Below are positions 1 through 11,556 of a stretch of 64,000 bases of DNA, in pieces; position 1 is the first letter of the stretch, and each line of letters starts with the position of its first letter. The position numbers and the translations under genes are program-made. The stretch comes from Tolypocladium sp. Sup5 PDA-1. Lineage: Eukaryota > Ascomycota > Sordariomycetes > Hypocreales > Ophiocordycipitaceae. The notes under the pieces were generated by a model. That model had not been told where the DNA came from. It ran no database searches and saw nothing but the letters and a program-made list of their open reading frames with translations. The stretch spans positions 36,008 to 100,007 of the forward strand of contig JPHH03000083.1 of the NCBI GenBank assembly GCA_000750105.3, given 5' to 3'.

Positions 1-384
1 CTTCTTGACTTGGAGGAGAGGCTGCGGGCCCCACGGCTACGTTGTCGTTTGCCAATAGCAGTGGTGTGTCTTTGATGATTCTCGAAGGCTGTGTCTGCTC
101 GTTGGCTATGGTCTTCTCAGGACCGCTGTCCTTTTACTGCCTTTCAGAGACTGCATTCTCTGTGGCCACAAGTCCAAAAGATGGCACGGCAATCAGTAGC
201 CGTGAAAGGCCTGTTTAGTCCAACCGGACGAGACGTTTTTTCGTGAGGCTTCTACGGGGTAAGCACTTCCCAGGGTTACTGCACTCCTGTCCATTTACAG
301 ACTTAATGGGTCCGCAGCGATCTTATGCTGCGTTGTCCATTTCTTCCCTTAGACGATGGGTGGATGAATGTCCATCATTGTCCT
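1..384 (+). repeat. diverged dispersed repeat, copy 1
   Basis: This stretch can be aligned by eye with 24319-24604 on the same strand. Shared blocks include the 'cttgact...ggag' start, the block around 146-180 (agagactgcat / agagaccgcat) and the block at 205-384, matching 24440-24604 at roughly 75-80%. Copy 1 carries about 90 extra bases near 45-145. It probably extends beyond the left edge of the window. No reading frame is conserved between the copies, so this looks like an old non-coding or decayed transposon segment. The family is not recognised. Confidence 0.6.
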
Positions 385-1098
385 TCGCGGAGGCGCCCGC
401 TCACGGCGACCGCCAGTCGACAAATTGACAAGATGACTGCGCACAGGAAAAAACACGCCTCATCTTTCCAGGATGTAGGTGAATGCATGTGATCTCCATC
501 CCAGAGGGCGTGTAAGTGATTAATCCTGCTTGATACTCCTGTACGGTGGTCCCTTTCGCAGGCGAGCGACGCGCTCGCTCGCTCAAGAACACCATACGTT
601 CCTGTTAGCCGGCTCCGGGCATATTCTGAGAAGACCTCTCTGTTCGGTGACCGGAACTGTACGTCAGGTGTCCATCATCCGCCAAGGCAGTCTACTTCAT
701 CACCAACAACGATGCAAACGCAGTCGTGGCCGTGCCGATTGGAGCCGGCGGAACCCTCTCTGGCGGGACCTCGACGCCCACCGGGGGGAATAAACACGTA
801 TAGAGTGAAGCCTCCGAGGCAAGCTCTTGGAGAAATGTTCAGAAATGGGCATTGTTTGCATTTAAGTGGCTCCAATCCAATGCCTCGGCAATGGATAAAG
901 TTTGTCGGGAACTACCCGTCTTGATTAATCATACTCATGGTTGCACACTGCCACAGCCTCGGCAAAGCTGGCTCGAAACTCCAGCTACCCTTTCTCATGA
1001 TACGATTATAAACCCTTCTGAAATACCCAATAGCGCAGTACTGCTGTATGTGTGATTTTATGCGCAAGATGGCTTAGAGGATTAGTGCATCGAATACT
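385..1098. other. no gene seen
   Basis: Only short overlapping open frames with no recognisable motif are present on either strand. No coding region, RNA gene or clear repeat can be supported here. Confidence 0.5.
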
Positions 1099-1563
1099 CT
1101 ATGGGGAGAGTATATGTAGTCTCGTTACTAGCAGCGAGGTGAGGGAGAAGCGGGGTCCCGGCCTCCGTAGCATACCTAGGTACCTTGGTCGATTATTGAC
1201 CGAGCAGGCCTTAGGTAGCCTTCCACATTCCAAGTCGGTGTGGCACCCGCGGCACACCTGGATCAGAGCGCCATCGTGTAGCGGAAGGCACTTCGTGCAT
1301 TGCTGCAGAGTCGTCGTGGCTTGAAGCAAAGAGGGCGTCAGGAGCCTTTTCCATTCGATGGCAGTGAGCTCATAATGCATCTGTTTCTCGTAGCATAGAA
1401 CGCAATGGGCAATCGGCAACGTGTTCTCGTTTGTGAACGCCTCGTAGAACGACTTCGCTGCCTTCACTTGTGGGGAAAGTGAAACCTCTTTGCACCAAGA
1501 TCTTGTTGCTGATGCACGCGCCTTGTCGCGAAAGCGAGATTCATGGTGCTGCAGAATTGTCAA
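1099..1563 (-). pseudogene. Cys-rich fragment, possibly the N-terminus of a fungal Helitron-type helicase
   Basis: An open frame of 154 codons that begins with TTG, not ATG. It carries a Cys-rich pattern: HCVLCYEKQ, then a TTLQQCTKCLP block, then VCRGCHTDLEC, which looks like paired zinc-binding knuckles. A similar arrangement occurs near the N-terminus of fungal Helitron helicase-like proteins. That link is from memory of the family and is tentative. No helicase (PIF1) or Rep motifs follow on the minus strand, so if the call is right this is a small severed relic. It could instead be an unrelated zinc-binding fragment. Confidence 0.35.
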
Positions 1564-2939
1564 CCGTTAGGATGCAGTCAGAATCATAGAATGAAGAGAG
1601 CTTGATTTTTCTAATTGAACGAGAAATGACAATCATTATATACATAAGAAAGGGAAGGTCTCCGGGAGTGAGGTTCTTGGCGATGTCGTAAGCTTGAGAC
1701 GCAAGCTTGAGGCTGTACGAGGCCTTGGCCCTCCTTGGCCTTGATTGGCGTTGACAAGAATAGACCTCAGAGACTCTCGCTGGAGTTGGGCCGCGTCTGG
1801 CATACGCCGCTGCCTCTTCAGCTGCGTGGGCGACGGGCCTGGAGCCGCTTCCTCTTCCCGCGACGCTTTGGCGAAGAACGCCTTCGGCAGGCTCGGTCTT
1901 CAGCGTGCTGGTGATCTATATGCTCCAGCATACGGAGGATCTCGTCATGAGGTACTGTAACCCACCCTTGACGGGTCCGGGCGGTTGTATGGGGCCTCCG
2001 GGAGTGTCGCTGACGGTCCAGATCTTCCAATGTACGACGGATCTCGTCCGGTGACACTATGACTGGCTGTTGCCGGGGCATGGTCCTAAGCGGACGCAAA
2101 CATGGGTGCCCCGAGGAAAGAGGAAACTTGGGGCGCGGGAGCCTTGAGAGTGCGATGAGAGACTTCTTGGAATAGCCCTTTCCTTACTGTTTACGGGGTT
2201 CAACGAGTATGTCTGTCTATCACTGCTAAACGTAGTGTTGAGGTACATGGCCGGACCGCCAGACGGTCCTGCTTGGGCCCCGCCATCGTAGAGGCGATGA
2301 CGGATGCAGGTGAGGGGAAAGAGACCCTTCGACTGCGAGGTAATCATGCTCCCGTGCGCAACAGACAGGCAGCGAAAGAAAAAAAAACCGCATTGTATCG
2401 AATTGATTCGACTAATGGGGAGCATTGCTAGGACATAGGACACATAGGAGTGCGTGAAGAGTTCGGTCGGGGATGATCCTCGGTGGAGCTCATTGCGGAT
2501 AACGTCGGATATATAGGGAAGCGCCTACCAGATCATTAGCAATATAATTAATAAATAGGCGAGTACCCTCGGTTACTTTGGATTTTCTTTGTTCAAGTAG
2601 AATCAGCTGATTCAGACGTTGATTGACTTGAAGATTATTGCAGCTTCCCCAAGCTCATGGAGGGAGGACTAAGCTCTATTTATGTTTACCAGGTGGAGGT
2701 CTACAATGACCTGGTGATCTCATATTTCACATTAATTTCTAGGGCAGTAGTGCAAATGCATGTAACCCTCCATCAGCTCTTTGCAAGCGTGACGTTGAAC
2801 ATGTCCAATGCATGGACATGCATGAACAACTGAACAACAAGGCAGTGCGTTCTGTCCCACCATTACTTGGCCCGTGTGAGAGATTTTTTTAATTGGATAG
2901 TCATGAGAGCAAGCAAATATGCATATCTAGGTCGGTGAG
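1564..2939. other. no gene supported; one ORF with an internal duplication
   Basis: Nothing recognisable. A minus-strand frame at 1818-2099 (93 codons) contains two similar blocks of about 20 residues (VSPDEIRRTLEDLDRQ and VPHDEILRMLEHIDHQ) followed by an Arg/Lys-rich tail. The internal similarity suggests it was once coding, but there is no known family and no supporting gene structure. Confidence 0.35.
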
Positions 2940-3173
2940 ATGGATAAACATGTCCAACGACACATGACAAAGGTTGCGAGCCCGGGGGTCCTGGCTGGGA
3001 CAGGCTGGACGTTGTATGACGATAAATGTTTCATATCTACCTTAGCCTCTGTCTTTTCTGTGGTGACGACCCCTCTTGACTCTGTCAGTTGCTTGGTGCT
3101 CAACATCGCATGTTTCACGCACACATTCATCGTCCCATTCTGTGTTCGGTTTGCTCTGCGTCAGCGGTAAACG

Positions 3174-3770
3174 ATGCGGCAGTTGTTCAATGACAGGCGA
3201 GGTCCCGGCACAACCAATTACTTCGAGCTTGAATGGAGCCACAACAAGCAATGGGTCAGCGAAGCCAAGAGAGTAGTGCAGGAGGCTTATGCAAAATACG
3301 AGGAAGCAGCTGTGGAAATGGACCCAACAGAGGGATCACCGTGGCGTCAGGAGGAGGAGGAAAAGGGGGATAATGTTGCTGACGGTGCAGTAGCTCTTGA
3401 TCCGCTCCAAGAAGCTCGTAAGCGTCGTCAGAGGCTCGCTACCGTTGCAGCGTCAGGCACACGAGGAAAGAAACGGACAAAACTGACCTCCGAGCTTGAC
3501 GAGTTTATGGCGAGGGCCAATAAGGCTGACCTAGAAGTTGAGGATCCTCTGGAGTGGTGGGTTCGCCATGCCTCAGACTACCCAGTCCTGTCCAAGATGG
3601 CCTTAGACTTATTCAGTTGCCCAGCAATGAGTGCTGAGTGTGAACGTGTTTTTTCGCAGACGAAGAAGGTCATCACGGACGAACGCAATCGCCTCAGTTC
3701 AGATACGGTGGCAGCCATTGAATGTCAAAAGCACCTGCTTCGATCCGGTATGTTAGCATCGTCAGGATAG
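3174..3770 (+). pseudogene. hAT-family transposase, C-terminal relic
   Basis: The 198-codon frame ends in a hAT C-terminal dimerisation domain: DPLEWWVRHASDYPVLSKMALDL-type helix, then CPAMSAECERVFSQTKKVITDERNRL. The upstream catalytic region is absent or out of frame, so this is a truncated copy. Directly downstream, 3825-3945 holds repeated CAACCAAGCAAAG / ACCAAGTAAAG motifs and their reverse (CTTTACTTGGTTG), the kind of subterminal repeat seen at hAT ends. No matching left terminus was found. It is distinct in sequence from the two complete hAT elements at 11557 and 58608. Confidence 0.8.
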
Positions 3771-3824
3771 GTACGTCAATGCCACGGGTAGCCATATCAG
3801 GAATGCCACAGTACCAGTCAAGCA

Positions 3825-3945
3825 ACACCAACCAACCAAGTAAAGTAAGCCCTGCTGGTCAAGTAAACCAAGCAAAGCAAAGGGGTTCCTTCAACCAAGC
3901 AAAGCATAGGGGTGAAATTTTGCTTTACTTGGTTGATGGACACAC
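3825..3945. repeat. subterminal inverted repeats of the hAT relic
   Basis: Several copies of an ACCAAGTAAAG / AACCAAGCAAAG motif in direct order are followed by the reverse complement (CTTTACTTGGTTG) near 3922-3936. The position just 3' of the transposase relic suggests this is the element's right end. No target-site duplication can be paired, because the left end was not found. Confidence 0.5.
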
Positions 3946-4008
3946 TGCCTATATATCCGGCTATGCAGTACACCGGTAGTAGGGCACGAGTGAAGCAACA
4001 CCTTACAA

Positions 4009-5874
4009 TTACTGCGTCAGCAGTTCAACGGAGTCGAAATCTAAGATATCCGTGCGAGCCGTTCTAGCGGTCTCCTCAACCACCTTCCGGGCAGCAGCCG
4101 AGCGAGGTTTGATGCTCACGCGGTACGGCTTCGGCTTCGTGACGAGTCCCGCTGTGTGTGAACTCCAAGTCAGTGCACTGATTCCTGTGAAGGCCGGGCA
4201 AATTAAGACTTACCAATCTTGTCGTTCAAGTCCAAGGGCGGTTCGCCATGTTCTGGAGATATGTCGAATGCCCAAAGAACGCGGGAAATAACAATAAATA
4301 GCGAGGCCTCAGCCACAAAGATGCCCTGGCAAAGTCGGCGGCCGAAGCCGTAGTGGAAATGGTCGCGGCGGCGGAAATCCGGATGGTTGGCGCTGGCAGA
4401 CGCATGAAGGCCATCACCCAGGAAGCGCTCCGGCATAAAAGCGTCCGGCTCTTCGTAACGGTCTGGGTCGCGATTGAGGTACGTGAGATTGGGGAATACG
4501 ATCGTTCCCTTGGGAACTCTCTGGTTACGGTAGACATCACTGTGTGAGGTTGCATGCGGTATGCCCAAGCTTCCGATGGGCGCCCATCTATGGACTTCCT
4601 TGATGAGCGCACGTATGTACGGCAGATTTGGCTCATCCTCCCATGTGGGCAGACGTGACGACCCAACAACCTGGTCAAGTTCTGAGGCAATGTCTGAGTA
4701 TGTTAAGTGTTGTTAGGGGCAATCGTGCGAACTTACCATCGTGGGTAGCACGAACGACGTCTGGGTTTAGAGCCATAACTTTGAAAAAGGACTGCAACAC
4801 GCTGCTCGTAGTGTCAGCACCTGCGCCAATCAACATGGCCAAGATGTTAATGGCTTTTTCGTCGTCGATGCCTTCGCTCTCCTGAATCTTGACGAGCTCG
4901 GAACCAAAGCATCGAGGCTCCTCCCCAGCCTCGACCTGCTTCTTGAGTGTCCTCAGAAACGCTATGTGGAGTGCTGACTCTCGAGCTCGTAGCTTCATGG
5001 CCAGTTTAAGCCATGGCTGGAAGCACTTGGGGAGCTTTTGCAGGATGGGGAAATAATCGAGGAGCAACGTTCCTGGTTGAAAGTCTGCGGATTATGCAAA
5101 ATGAGCAAAGGTAACCATGTTCCAGGGTGGCAGTCCTTACACTTCAACATATCCTCCCACACGTGATAAAACTCCACCATGGTGGGGTGATCAAGCTGGA
5201 CGAGTCTGACACCGTACACAGCGCTGAAGATGACGCTAATTGCGAAGCGCTCCGTGTGAGAAAGAAAGCCTTCCGGAACCGTGAGGAGATCTCGAAGCAT
5301 GACCTTGGATTCATAATCCTGATATTTGTTGAAAGAGGCGGACTGCTGAGGGCTGAGCAAGTTGTTGTACAGTCGTCGCAGCACGCGGAACTGCTCGCCC
5401 ACTCCCGTGGTAACCAGTCTCCAGGGCCAAGCTTGCTCTCTGAAGGAGCTCTGAGCCGGCCTGTCGGAGTACACTGATCCTTTCTAAATGCAAACAAAAA
5501 GAAAGGCTCAGCCTAGGCTCCAAGATGGAAGTAGGTCGGATAGCGTGGCTAACCTTATCCAGGATTTCCTTCACGTCATTCGCCTTGCTGATGATCATGA
5601 CGGGCTTGGAACTAAACCACAGCATACATGTCCCGCCATACTTGTAGGCGAGTTCCATAAGCTGCTTGTCGGGATTCTTCAGCATCTTGTTGAAGAAGAA
5701 GAGATTGCCCACGAGAGGCCATGGCGTAGGCCCTGGGGGGAAACTCGTCTCCCTCTTCTTAGTTTTCTCAACAGCAAGCCTGCCTTTGAGGGAAGAAATC
5801 AGACATGCACTCAAAAGACACAACAGCAGCCCAGATAGGACAGTCTCCAACGAAAGGGGCTGGATGTGGTCCAT
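4009..5874 (-). CDS. cytochrome P450 monooxygenase (five exons, intact)
   Basis: Exons 5874-5554, 5483-5141, 5084-4737, 4693-4214 and 4151-4009 join in frame to 544 aa, a normal length for a fungal microsomal P450. All four introns are GT-AG, 43-70 nt. An N-terminal membrane anchor (around residues 10-28) precedes a proline-rich PPGPTPWPLVGN hinge. The I-helix shows GAGADTTSS, the K-helix EVHR (ExxR), and the heme loop FHYGFGRRLCQG with the ligand Cys near residue 459. The start is the ATG directly before the membrane anchor; an upstream in-frame stretch is poorer. The general look resembles the group annotated as O-methylsterigmatocystin-oxidoreductase-like, but substrate and pathway cannot be read from sequence. 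No backbone synthase gene lies nearby. Confidence 0.93.
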
Positions 5875-7517
5875 GATTGCTTGGAGGCTAGGAGGAAAGT
5901 GGGTTTCGATTTCTAGGGGTGAGCAGAGAAGTGTGAGGAGAAAAACGAACACTATGGAAAAGGTAGGAGAAAACGGAGTTATATGCAAGTCATGGAAGGT
6001 AGAGAAGGCTAGGCAGTCAGTTTCAAGTCGTATTTAACTGGGTGCGTTCCCCGGTGGCATTCCGAGATTGGCCAGCGAAAATTCGGAGCTACCAAACAGG
6101 TGGGGCACATGCTTCGGCAAAGATGTCGGCAAGTCGCCCAGCCTCGGCGCTCCGATGCACCTACCTTACACCAACAATTCATTCATCGGGCTCGGGGTTT
6201 TCACGGTCGCGCGGAGGGCGTCGCCACGCCCTTCATTGCAAAGTCTACCCGGCGGCGAACCTGAGTTCGCGCCTATGTACACCCGTGACGGATGAGACGC
6301 TCAGACGGTTTCAACGCCATGGAGTCGGAACAATGCTTACGTGGTGCATGCCGTAGGATAAAAACGCGAAAGAAAACAACACAGGTACTTGCTTCAAGCG
6401 TCGATGGGGCCAGAGGCGACCAGACCGCGGGGGTCTGCCTGGGGGCCACCGGCGGAAAAGAGCACATCTTTTGTCCCGATTGGAAACCCCGACCTTATGC
6501 TTATGCTAGATTATTTTACGGCCAGGAAGCCGTTGACTGCAGCCACCCGTATTTGGTTTTAAAGTCCTCGGTGGCTTTGTTTCTAATGCCCTCGCCCTGC
6601 AGGGCTCAAGATCTGCCCATCAGATTGTCGCGTCGTTGCATGTGCTCGCGCCGTTCGCTATTTGCAAATGCCCTATTCTTCCGCTTACACTTCTCTGCTT
6701 CATCACTTCATGTCTGGTCTCTAGATTCATGCCACGCTAACTGCTTCAGGGCTTGCCGAGATGGAGTGCTTCGGTCCGGCTGTTCATAATCGCAGGGCAT
6801 CGCCGCGGCGGCCCAGGTAGTTGTTGGATCCTCAGTAGCTAAGAACCCAATGCAATTAAACAAACGCGTACAATGCTATGGCCGTCTTCCTTCAATGACA
6901 AAGACCAATTCTTCTGCACTCTGTAAGGGCTTGATGGGAGAACGTTGCGGCCTGGCGATTCTGCATTGACGGGCTCACGGCGATGCCAGCCCCCACTCGT
7001 CACTGTCCTTGCGTGCACCCCTGCCTTCGGTGGGCTCCGATCGGACCCAGTGCCGCAAGCCATCGGCGCATCAGCGGGGGGGTCGATTTACCTGTTGGTT
7101 CAACGCCTGTTCTGCATTCCAACCACATCGCACAGAGCAGCATCAGGGGAGAGGGCATCTTTGAGCTGACCATTAGCAGAGACGGCTTTCGCAATGTTTC
7201 CGAAGAAAACCTATTACCTTGATGGGAGGCCCGTTTCCGTTCCTGCATGACAATTGAGCCCGCCGGACTCGGGTAAGTTGCAAGACTACCAGGCCAAAGC
7301 GCGATACGGCGGTGTTGTCCCGTTATATGTGCAAGACGCCAACGACACAAGAGAGTCGGCGACGGAGTCAGTCCGATCGGCCAGATGACGCAGCATCGGA
7401 AGTTCTGCCACGAAAGACGGACTTGACTCAGGAGAGCTGACCAATTGGCCCGAAGTTGCTCCGCAGTTCGTTGGTGGGGTCTCAACTGACGGAAAGGATA
7501 TAGCCACTCAACGCAGC
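5875..7517. other. no gene supported
   Basis: This lies upstream of the P450 and downstream of the truncated Zn2Cys6 frame. Several frames of 70-250 codons are open, the longest at 7000-7752 (minus), but none shows a recognisable domain. The longest overlaps the zinc-cluster exon in another frame and so is partly a shadow of it. Confidence 0.4.
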
Positions 7518-7880
7518 TCAAACGCTCCCGTGGGCGGCGATGACGGGGGCGGTCGAGTTGGACCGCGAGCGACCGATGGGAGGCTTCTTGGGCTCGCGGG
7601 AGGCGGGAGGCGCCTTTGCAATGGGCAGAGACAGGCCGCGGAACTTGCCTCGGCTGGCAATGCCGACACCCCACGTCAGCTGGGTCTTGTAGCCAGAGCA
7701 TTCGTTGCCAACCTCGAGACATTGGGAGCAGTACGGCCGCCGGCGGTCGCACTTGATGTTTCGCTTGGAGCAGGTGAAGCAGTCGTCCGAGGCGCCGCCG
7801 GCAGGGGCACGTCTTCTGCGCTTTCGGACAGCAGCGGCATCCTTGACAGACACCGTCTGATGAGAGAGGGCAGCAGTCAT
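7518..7880 (-). pseudogene. Zn(II)2Cys6 transcription factor, N-terminal part only
   Basis: From the ATG at 7880 the frame encodes about 120 aa. A basic KRRRR stretch precedes a Gal4-type binuclear cluster: DDCFTCSKRNIKC, then YCSQCLEVGNEC (Cys spacing 2-6-6-2-6). A conserved-looking linker, YKTQLTWGVGIASRGK, follows. The frame then stops after a Ser/Arg-rich tail. Full-length fungal regulators of this type usually run to 500-700 aa with a middle homology region. None of that is visible in the 500 bases downstream, where all frames are interrupted and no consensus splice donor rescues the reading. I read it as a truncated or duplicated 5' fragment; an unrecognised multi-intron gene is the alternative. 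Confidence 0.65.
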
Positions 7881-8682
7881 GGCCACGGGCGAACAGAGGC
7901 CAATCCCAGGGCTGATGGCGGCGGTGAACGTTCCCGGTGTTGGTGATACAGAGCGATAGAACGAGCGCCAGTGGTCCCCGATCACTGCAGATGCTTGATG
8001 TGACTTTGGAGTGAAACGTCTACGGAAGAAGAGGTAGAGGGTTGGACGAGAGATTGGGAGGAGAGCAAAGGTGAAGAATTGCAAGCACAAGGGAACGAGA
8101 GGCAAGACGAAGCGTCTTCTGAAGATATTGTGTGCAGAGTGGAAACGGGTGCAGAGACAGTTATGTATATGGAGAGCAGTGGCGTGCAGAAGACCCGATT
8201 CCGTCTGGTAGGGATGGACGGTCTAGAGATGGGCTGGCTAGCAGCCAGTAGTGGTGGTAGAAGGCGATACGCCGCCATGGGGGGCGTCTTCTCCATACTT
8301 CCAGAGTACGTACCAAGGCTATAGACGCAGAACTCCCGACGTCCGTAACCCGGTGGTGTGGTATGCCTGTGAAGTGGACGGTACCATGCACGTACCATCA
8401 CAGCACGGGACGGTGGGTTATCTGGAGAAATTGTGGGAGGAGGGTGCCCGCCATCGCCGAGTGCCAGCGGCTGCTGATTGGAGTCGACCGAGTGAGCGTG
8501 AGGAGGACTTCGGCGTGAGTCGTGCTTCAGAGAACGGTCGAGCGCGTGATGGTCCGGTCACGCCGCAAGGTTGGAAGAAGTGGAAGGAAAACAAGGCCAG
8601 AACGTGCGCAGGGCGATGGGCAGACTCATAAATACGCCACTATTAGCCGCACTTACCGAAAGTGTGTACTTTCACCTTTGGC
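7881..8682. other. upstream region of the zinc-cluster fragment, no gene seen
   Basis: Mostly short overlapping frames without motifs. This may hold the original promoter and 5' leader of the zinc-cluster gene. Nothing else can be supported. Confidence 0.4.
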
Positions 8683-9095
8683 AGGTGCATTTGGCTACGT
8701 GCGTGACACAGACGGCCTTCCTAGACGGATGAATCGGCACGCGACACAGTCTGTCAAGACTCCAACCCCTGCCTGGCCAACAAGTCCAAGTTGATACGGT
8801 TCCCTTGCTTGCTCGCGAACCTTCCTCGTTGCGTTAGCTTAGGCCGGCCCCACGTGCTGTAGACTCGGCATATTAAGCGACCTGGACCCCTCAAACTTAA
8901 AGGAACCAACCGCGGCAGTGGACCTTGCGCAGATCCGGGACAGTGGGACCCTGCAGCGCAGATTCGCCTGGGGTCGCCTCCGCCACTCGGGCCTACCTAA
9001 TTAGAGAAGCTGGGGCCGGCGGATGTGGGTGTGGCCATCCAGCCATCTCACTAGCTCTGGTCCGCTTCTCTTTTTCTCTCAGCTGGCTAGGGGGT
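8683..9095 (+). repeat. 0.4-kb dispersed repeat, copy 1 (inverted relative to copy 2)
   Basis: The reverse complement of 23729-24135 aligns along this whole segment. The first 107 bases differ at only about three positions (AGGTGCATTTGGCTAC...). The block around the CACGTGCTGTAGAC and GCGACCTGGACCCCTCAAA strings is also nearly identical. Later parts hold small indels. Similarity stops sharply at both ends. No coding frame or convincing terminal inverted repeat was found; a solo LTR or a non-autonomous element are possible explanations. Confidence 0.85.
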
Positions 9096-11556
9096 GTCGA
9101 GCGATCCCCAAGTGTTCCAATGGAGCCTCTGATGCAGAGACCGCAAGCATTGACCGAGCAGTGGGCCATGGGAGCCACAAGCACGGCAAAAGGTGACCGA
9201 GATGCGGGCTGGCCACGACATGAACCGGGCCGGGAATCCGGAATGACAAGGGTCACGAAGCGGGCAGCGAATGGGCGGACGAACCGGAGCCCACGATAAT
9301 CAAATCCAAGCCACCCAACAGAAAAGGGCCGTGGCCGTCGCGCGCCGCAACGTGGCTTGCCGTGGATGCCGCTCTCACGAGACCAAAAGATCAGCATCAT
9401 TGACGGCACGTTGCCGCATCTGGATCCTTCATCCGGGGCAGCCACAATCTGGTCGCTGGTTTCGTGCACATGGCCTCGAGCCTACCCTGAAGCTAAACGC
9501 GGGGAATGGGAGATGCACTTAGGGTGTCGAAACCGAGATGCGAGCAATTGAATGGGAAGGCCGCCATCGAGGCTTCTTCCACGTGTGCCTGGGCTTCTTG
9601 CGCGTGTCCTTGTTGCACTTGCCAGGGGGTCTGGGGGTGTCTCGTCTCATGTGAGGACAGATTGAGCGATGCCCGCCAGCTTGGAACGGCCTTGGCCCAA
9701 ACTCCTTTCGGCTTCATGTGGCCACACATGTTCGTGCATGCATCCGTACATGGTCGATGAGGGGCTCACACCTGCAGGAACTCCAGCAAGGGACATTCGA
9801 GACACAAGTCGATCGCGCGGCAGGTCGTGGACTCGTGGCAGACCTGGAGGGTGGCGTCGGCGAACCGTGAGGGTGGAATCAACTCAATAATCCCAGAGGT
9901 GGCCGGAGATTAATAACTGCGACTATGTGTCGGCATATTGACGCATACACAATGGAGTGAGCACATGCAGGTGTCTTGGACGAAAAGATGGACGAAAGGA
10001 TGGACTGAGGCACCCGTCCATCCCATCTGGGGAGGAAGGAGACAAGCCCGGGGTCTGGGCCAGGATTTTCACCCCCTTGGCCCTCCTTCCGCATCCTTCA
10101 TCTCCATGTCGCATCACCAACATCTGCACCACAGCAGTCGCGACAGGAATAAACGCAGCCCTGCTAGCAGCCATGACGAAAATCAGCCATGACGAAGCAG
10201 AGATTAAAAACCTCACTCGGGGCTTCCTGCGCCCATCGCATCGCTGCCATCTCCTCCGCTAACCGACGGAGGACCCGTCTCGCCCTTCCCTTTCCCAGTG
10301 CCCAAATTCAGGGCCGAATTCAGCCCAAGGACGGCGGACGCGGGTAAGCCACGGTAGATAACCTCTTTAGCCAGCGGACAGGTTCTGACGACCCATCCAT
10401 ACCACCCAAAACACCGCTGCGACACAGCGGCGTCGCCTACGCTCGAAGCGGACGTCTGCGCCGGGCAGCGCGAGCAGCCACAGTGGCAGCTACTGGCCCA
10501 CGTCTCGATTGGTCCAAGCCTCCAAGGGTCTCTAGCCTCTCCGATCTGCCAGCGCAGATCACGAGACTGCCCGCTATAGCTCGTCGTCGACGCCTTGGCG
10601 TGTGCCTTTCAAGCCCGGGCCGCCGCCTCATTCACACATGCAAGCCATGCGGCGCGATGCCCCGCCTATGTTTCTGCTTGTCCGGGAACCCAGGACGAGA
10701 CGACGGATAAGCACCTCAGGAGGCGTCGACCGAAGTGAGCTAGACAAATTGTTCAATCTGGACACGAAACTGCTGTGGCCCATCCTGGCAGCGGTCATCC
10801 TTGATTGTGTCTGCAGTCCACCGAGTACGGAGTGCTCCTTGCTAATATTGCCCCGGTCGCCAGTGTCCGTGAGGCTCTGTTGCTGCTGACGTCACGAGGC
10901 TCTGCTGGAGACGGAGACTGTCCGCGGACACCTCCTTGTTCCCGCTGTGGAGCACCGCTCCGCCGGGCTGGATCCGCTCGACCTGTGTCTCGAAACCCAT
11001 GCATCCCCATCCAGCCGTCGACTGTCCTGAACCTATGCTTGTCGAAGAAAAGCTGCTGCCGTTCATGAGCCCAGTGGCCGCCTACGGTTGTGCCTTTTTT
11101 GGAAGCCACAAACCCAACAAGCTTCCTGGCTCCAGCGCCTCAAACGTTGGGCTAGTCACTATCCGCCCCCCGTCTCCCACAAGCCGGTGCTTCTCGACGC
11201 GAGTTCCGGGTTCCCCGCGCCGAGACGATACCAATGAGGCCCTGATTTGCATCAATGGCTCGTGGCCTAGTGCCTTGGTTCAGTTGATGGGCCCTGATGT
11301 GCCGCTTTCGGGAACGGACGGTGGGCGGACAGGGGCCAAAGCTGGAGCGTGAGAAATTTCCGGCAACTACACTCACTCTACAAACAACGCATCCTCCTTG
11401 TCACGTTCACTCTATGGGCGTTTCAAGGACACATTATTGGGATGGGCAACGATCGTTGCGAATGCTTCACCACTCGGAGACGCCATATATATGTTTAACA
11501 GAGATGGCAATTTGTCAAACGCCACAGGATCAGTAGGAATTGCCAGTACGTCGAGG
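9096..11556. other. gene-free stretch, no supported feature
   Basis: GC-rich DNA with many short overlapping frames, none longer than about 160 codons and none with a recognisable domain. No RNA gene, repeat or promoter can be supported. It ends at the left terminal repeat of the hAT element. Confidence 0.4.

Noticed and set aside
7000..7752. 250-codon minus-strand frame
   Set aside because: It overlaps the zinc-cluster exon in another frame at its 5' end and has no recognisable motif further on.
9493..9760. Overlapping ORFs on both strands around 9.5-9.8 kb
   Set aside because: Short, mutually antisense, no motif; treated as chance open frames in GC-rich DNA.
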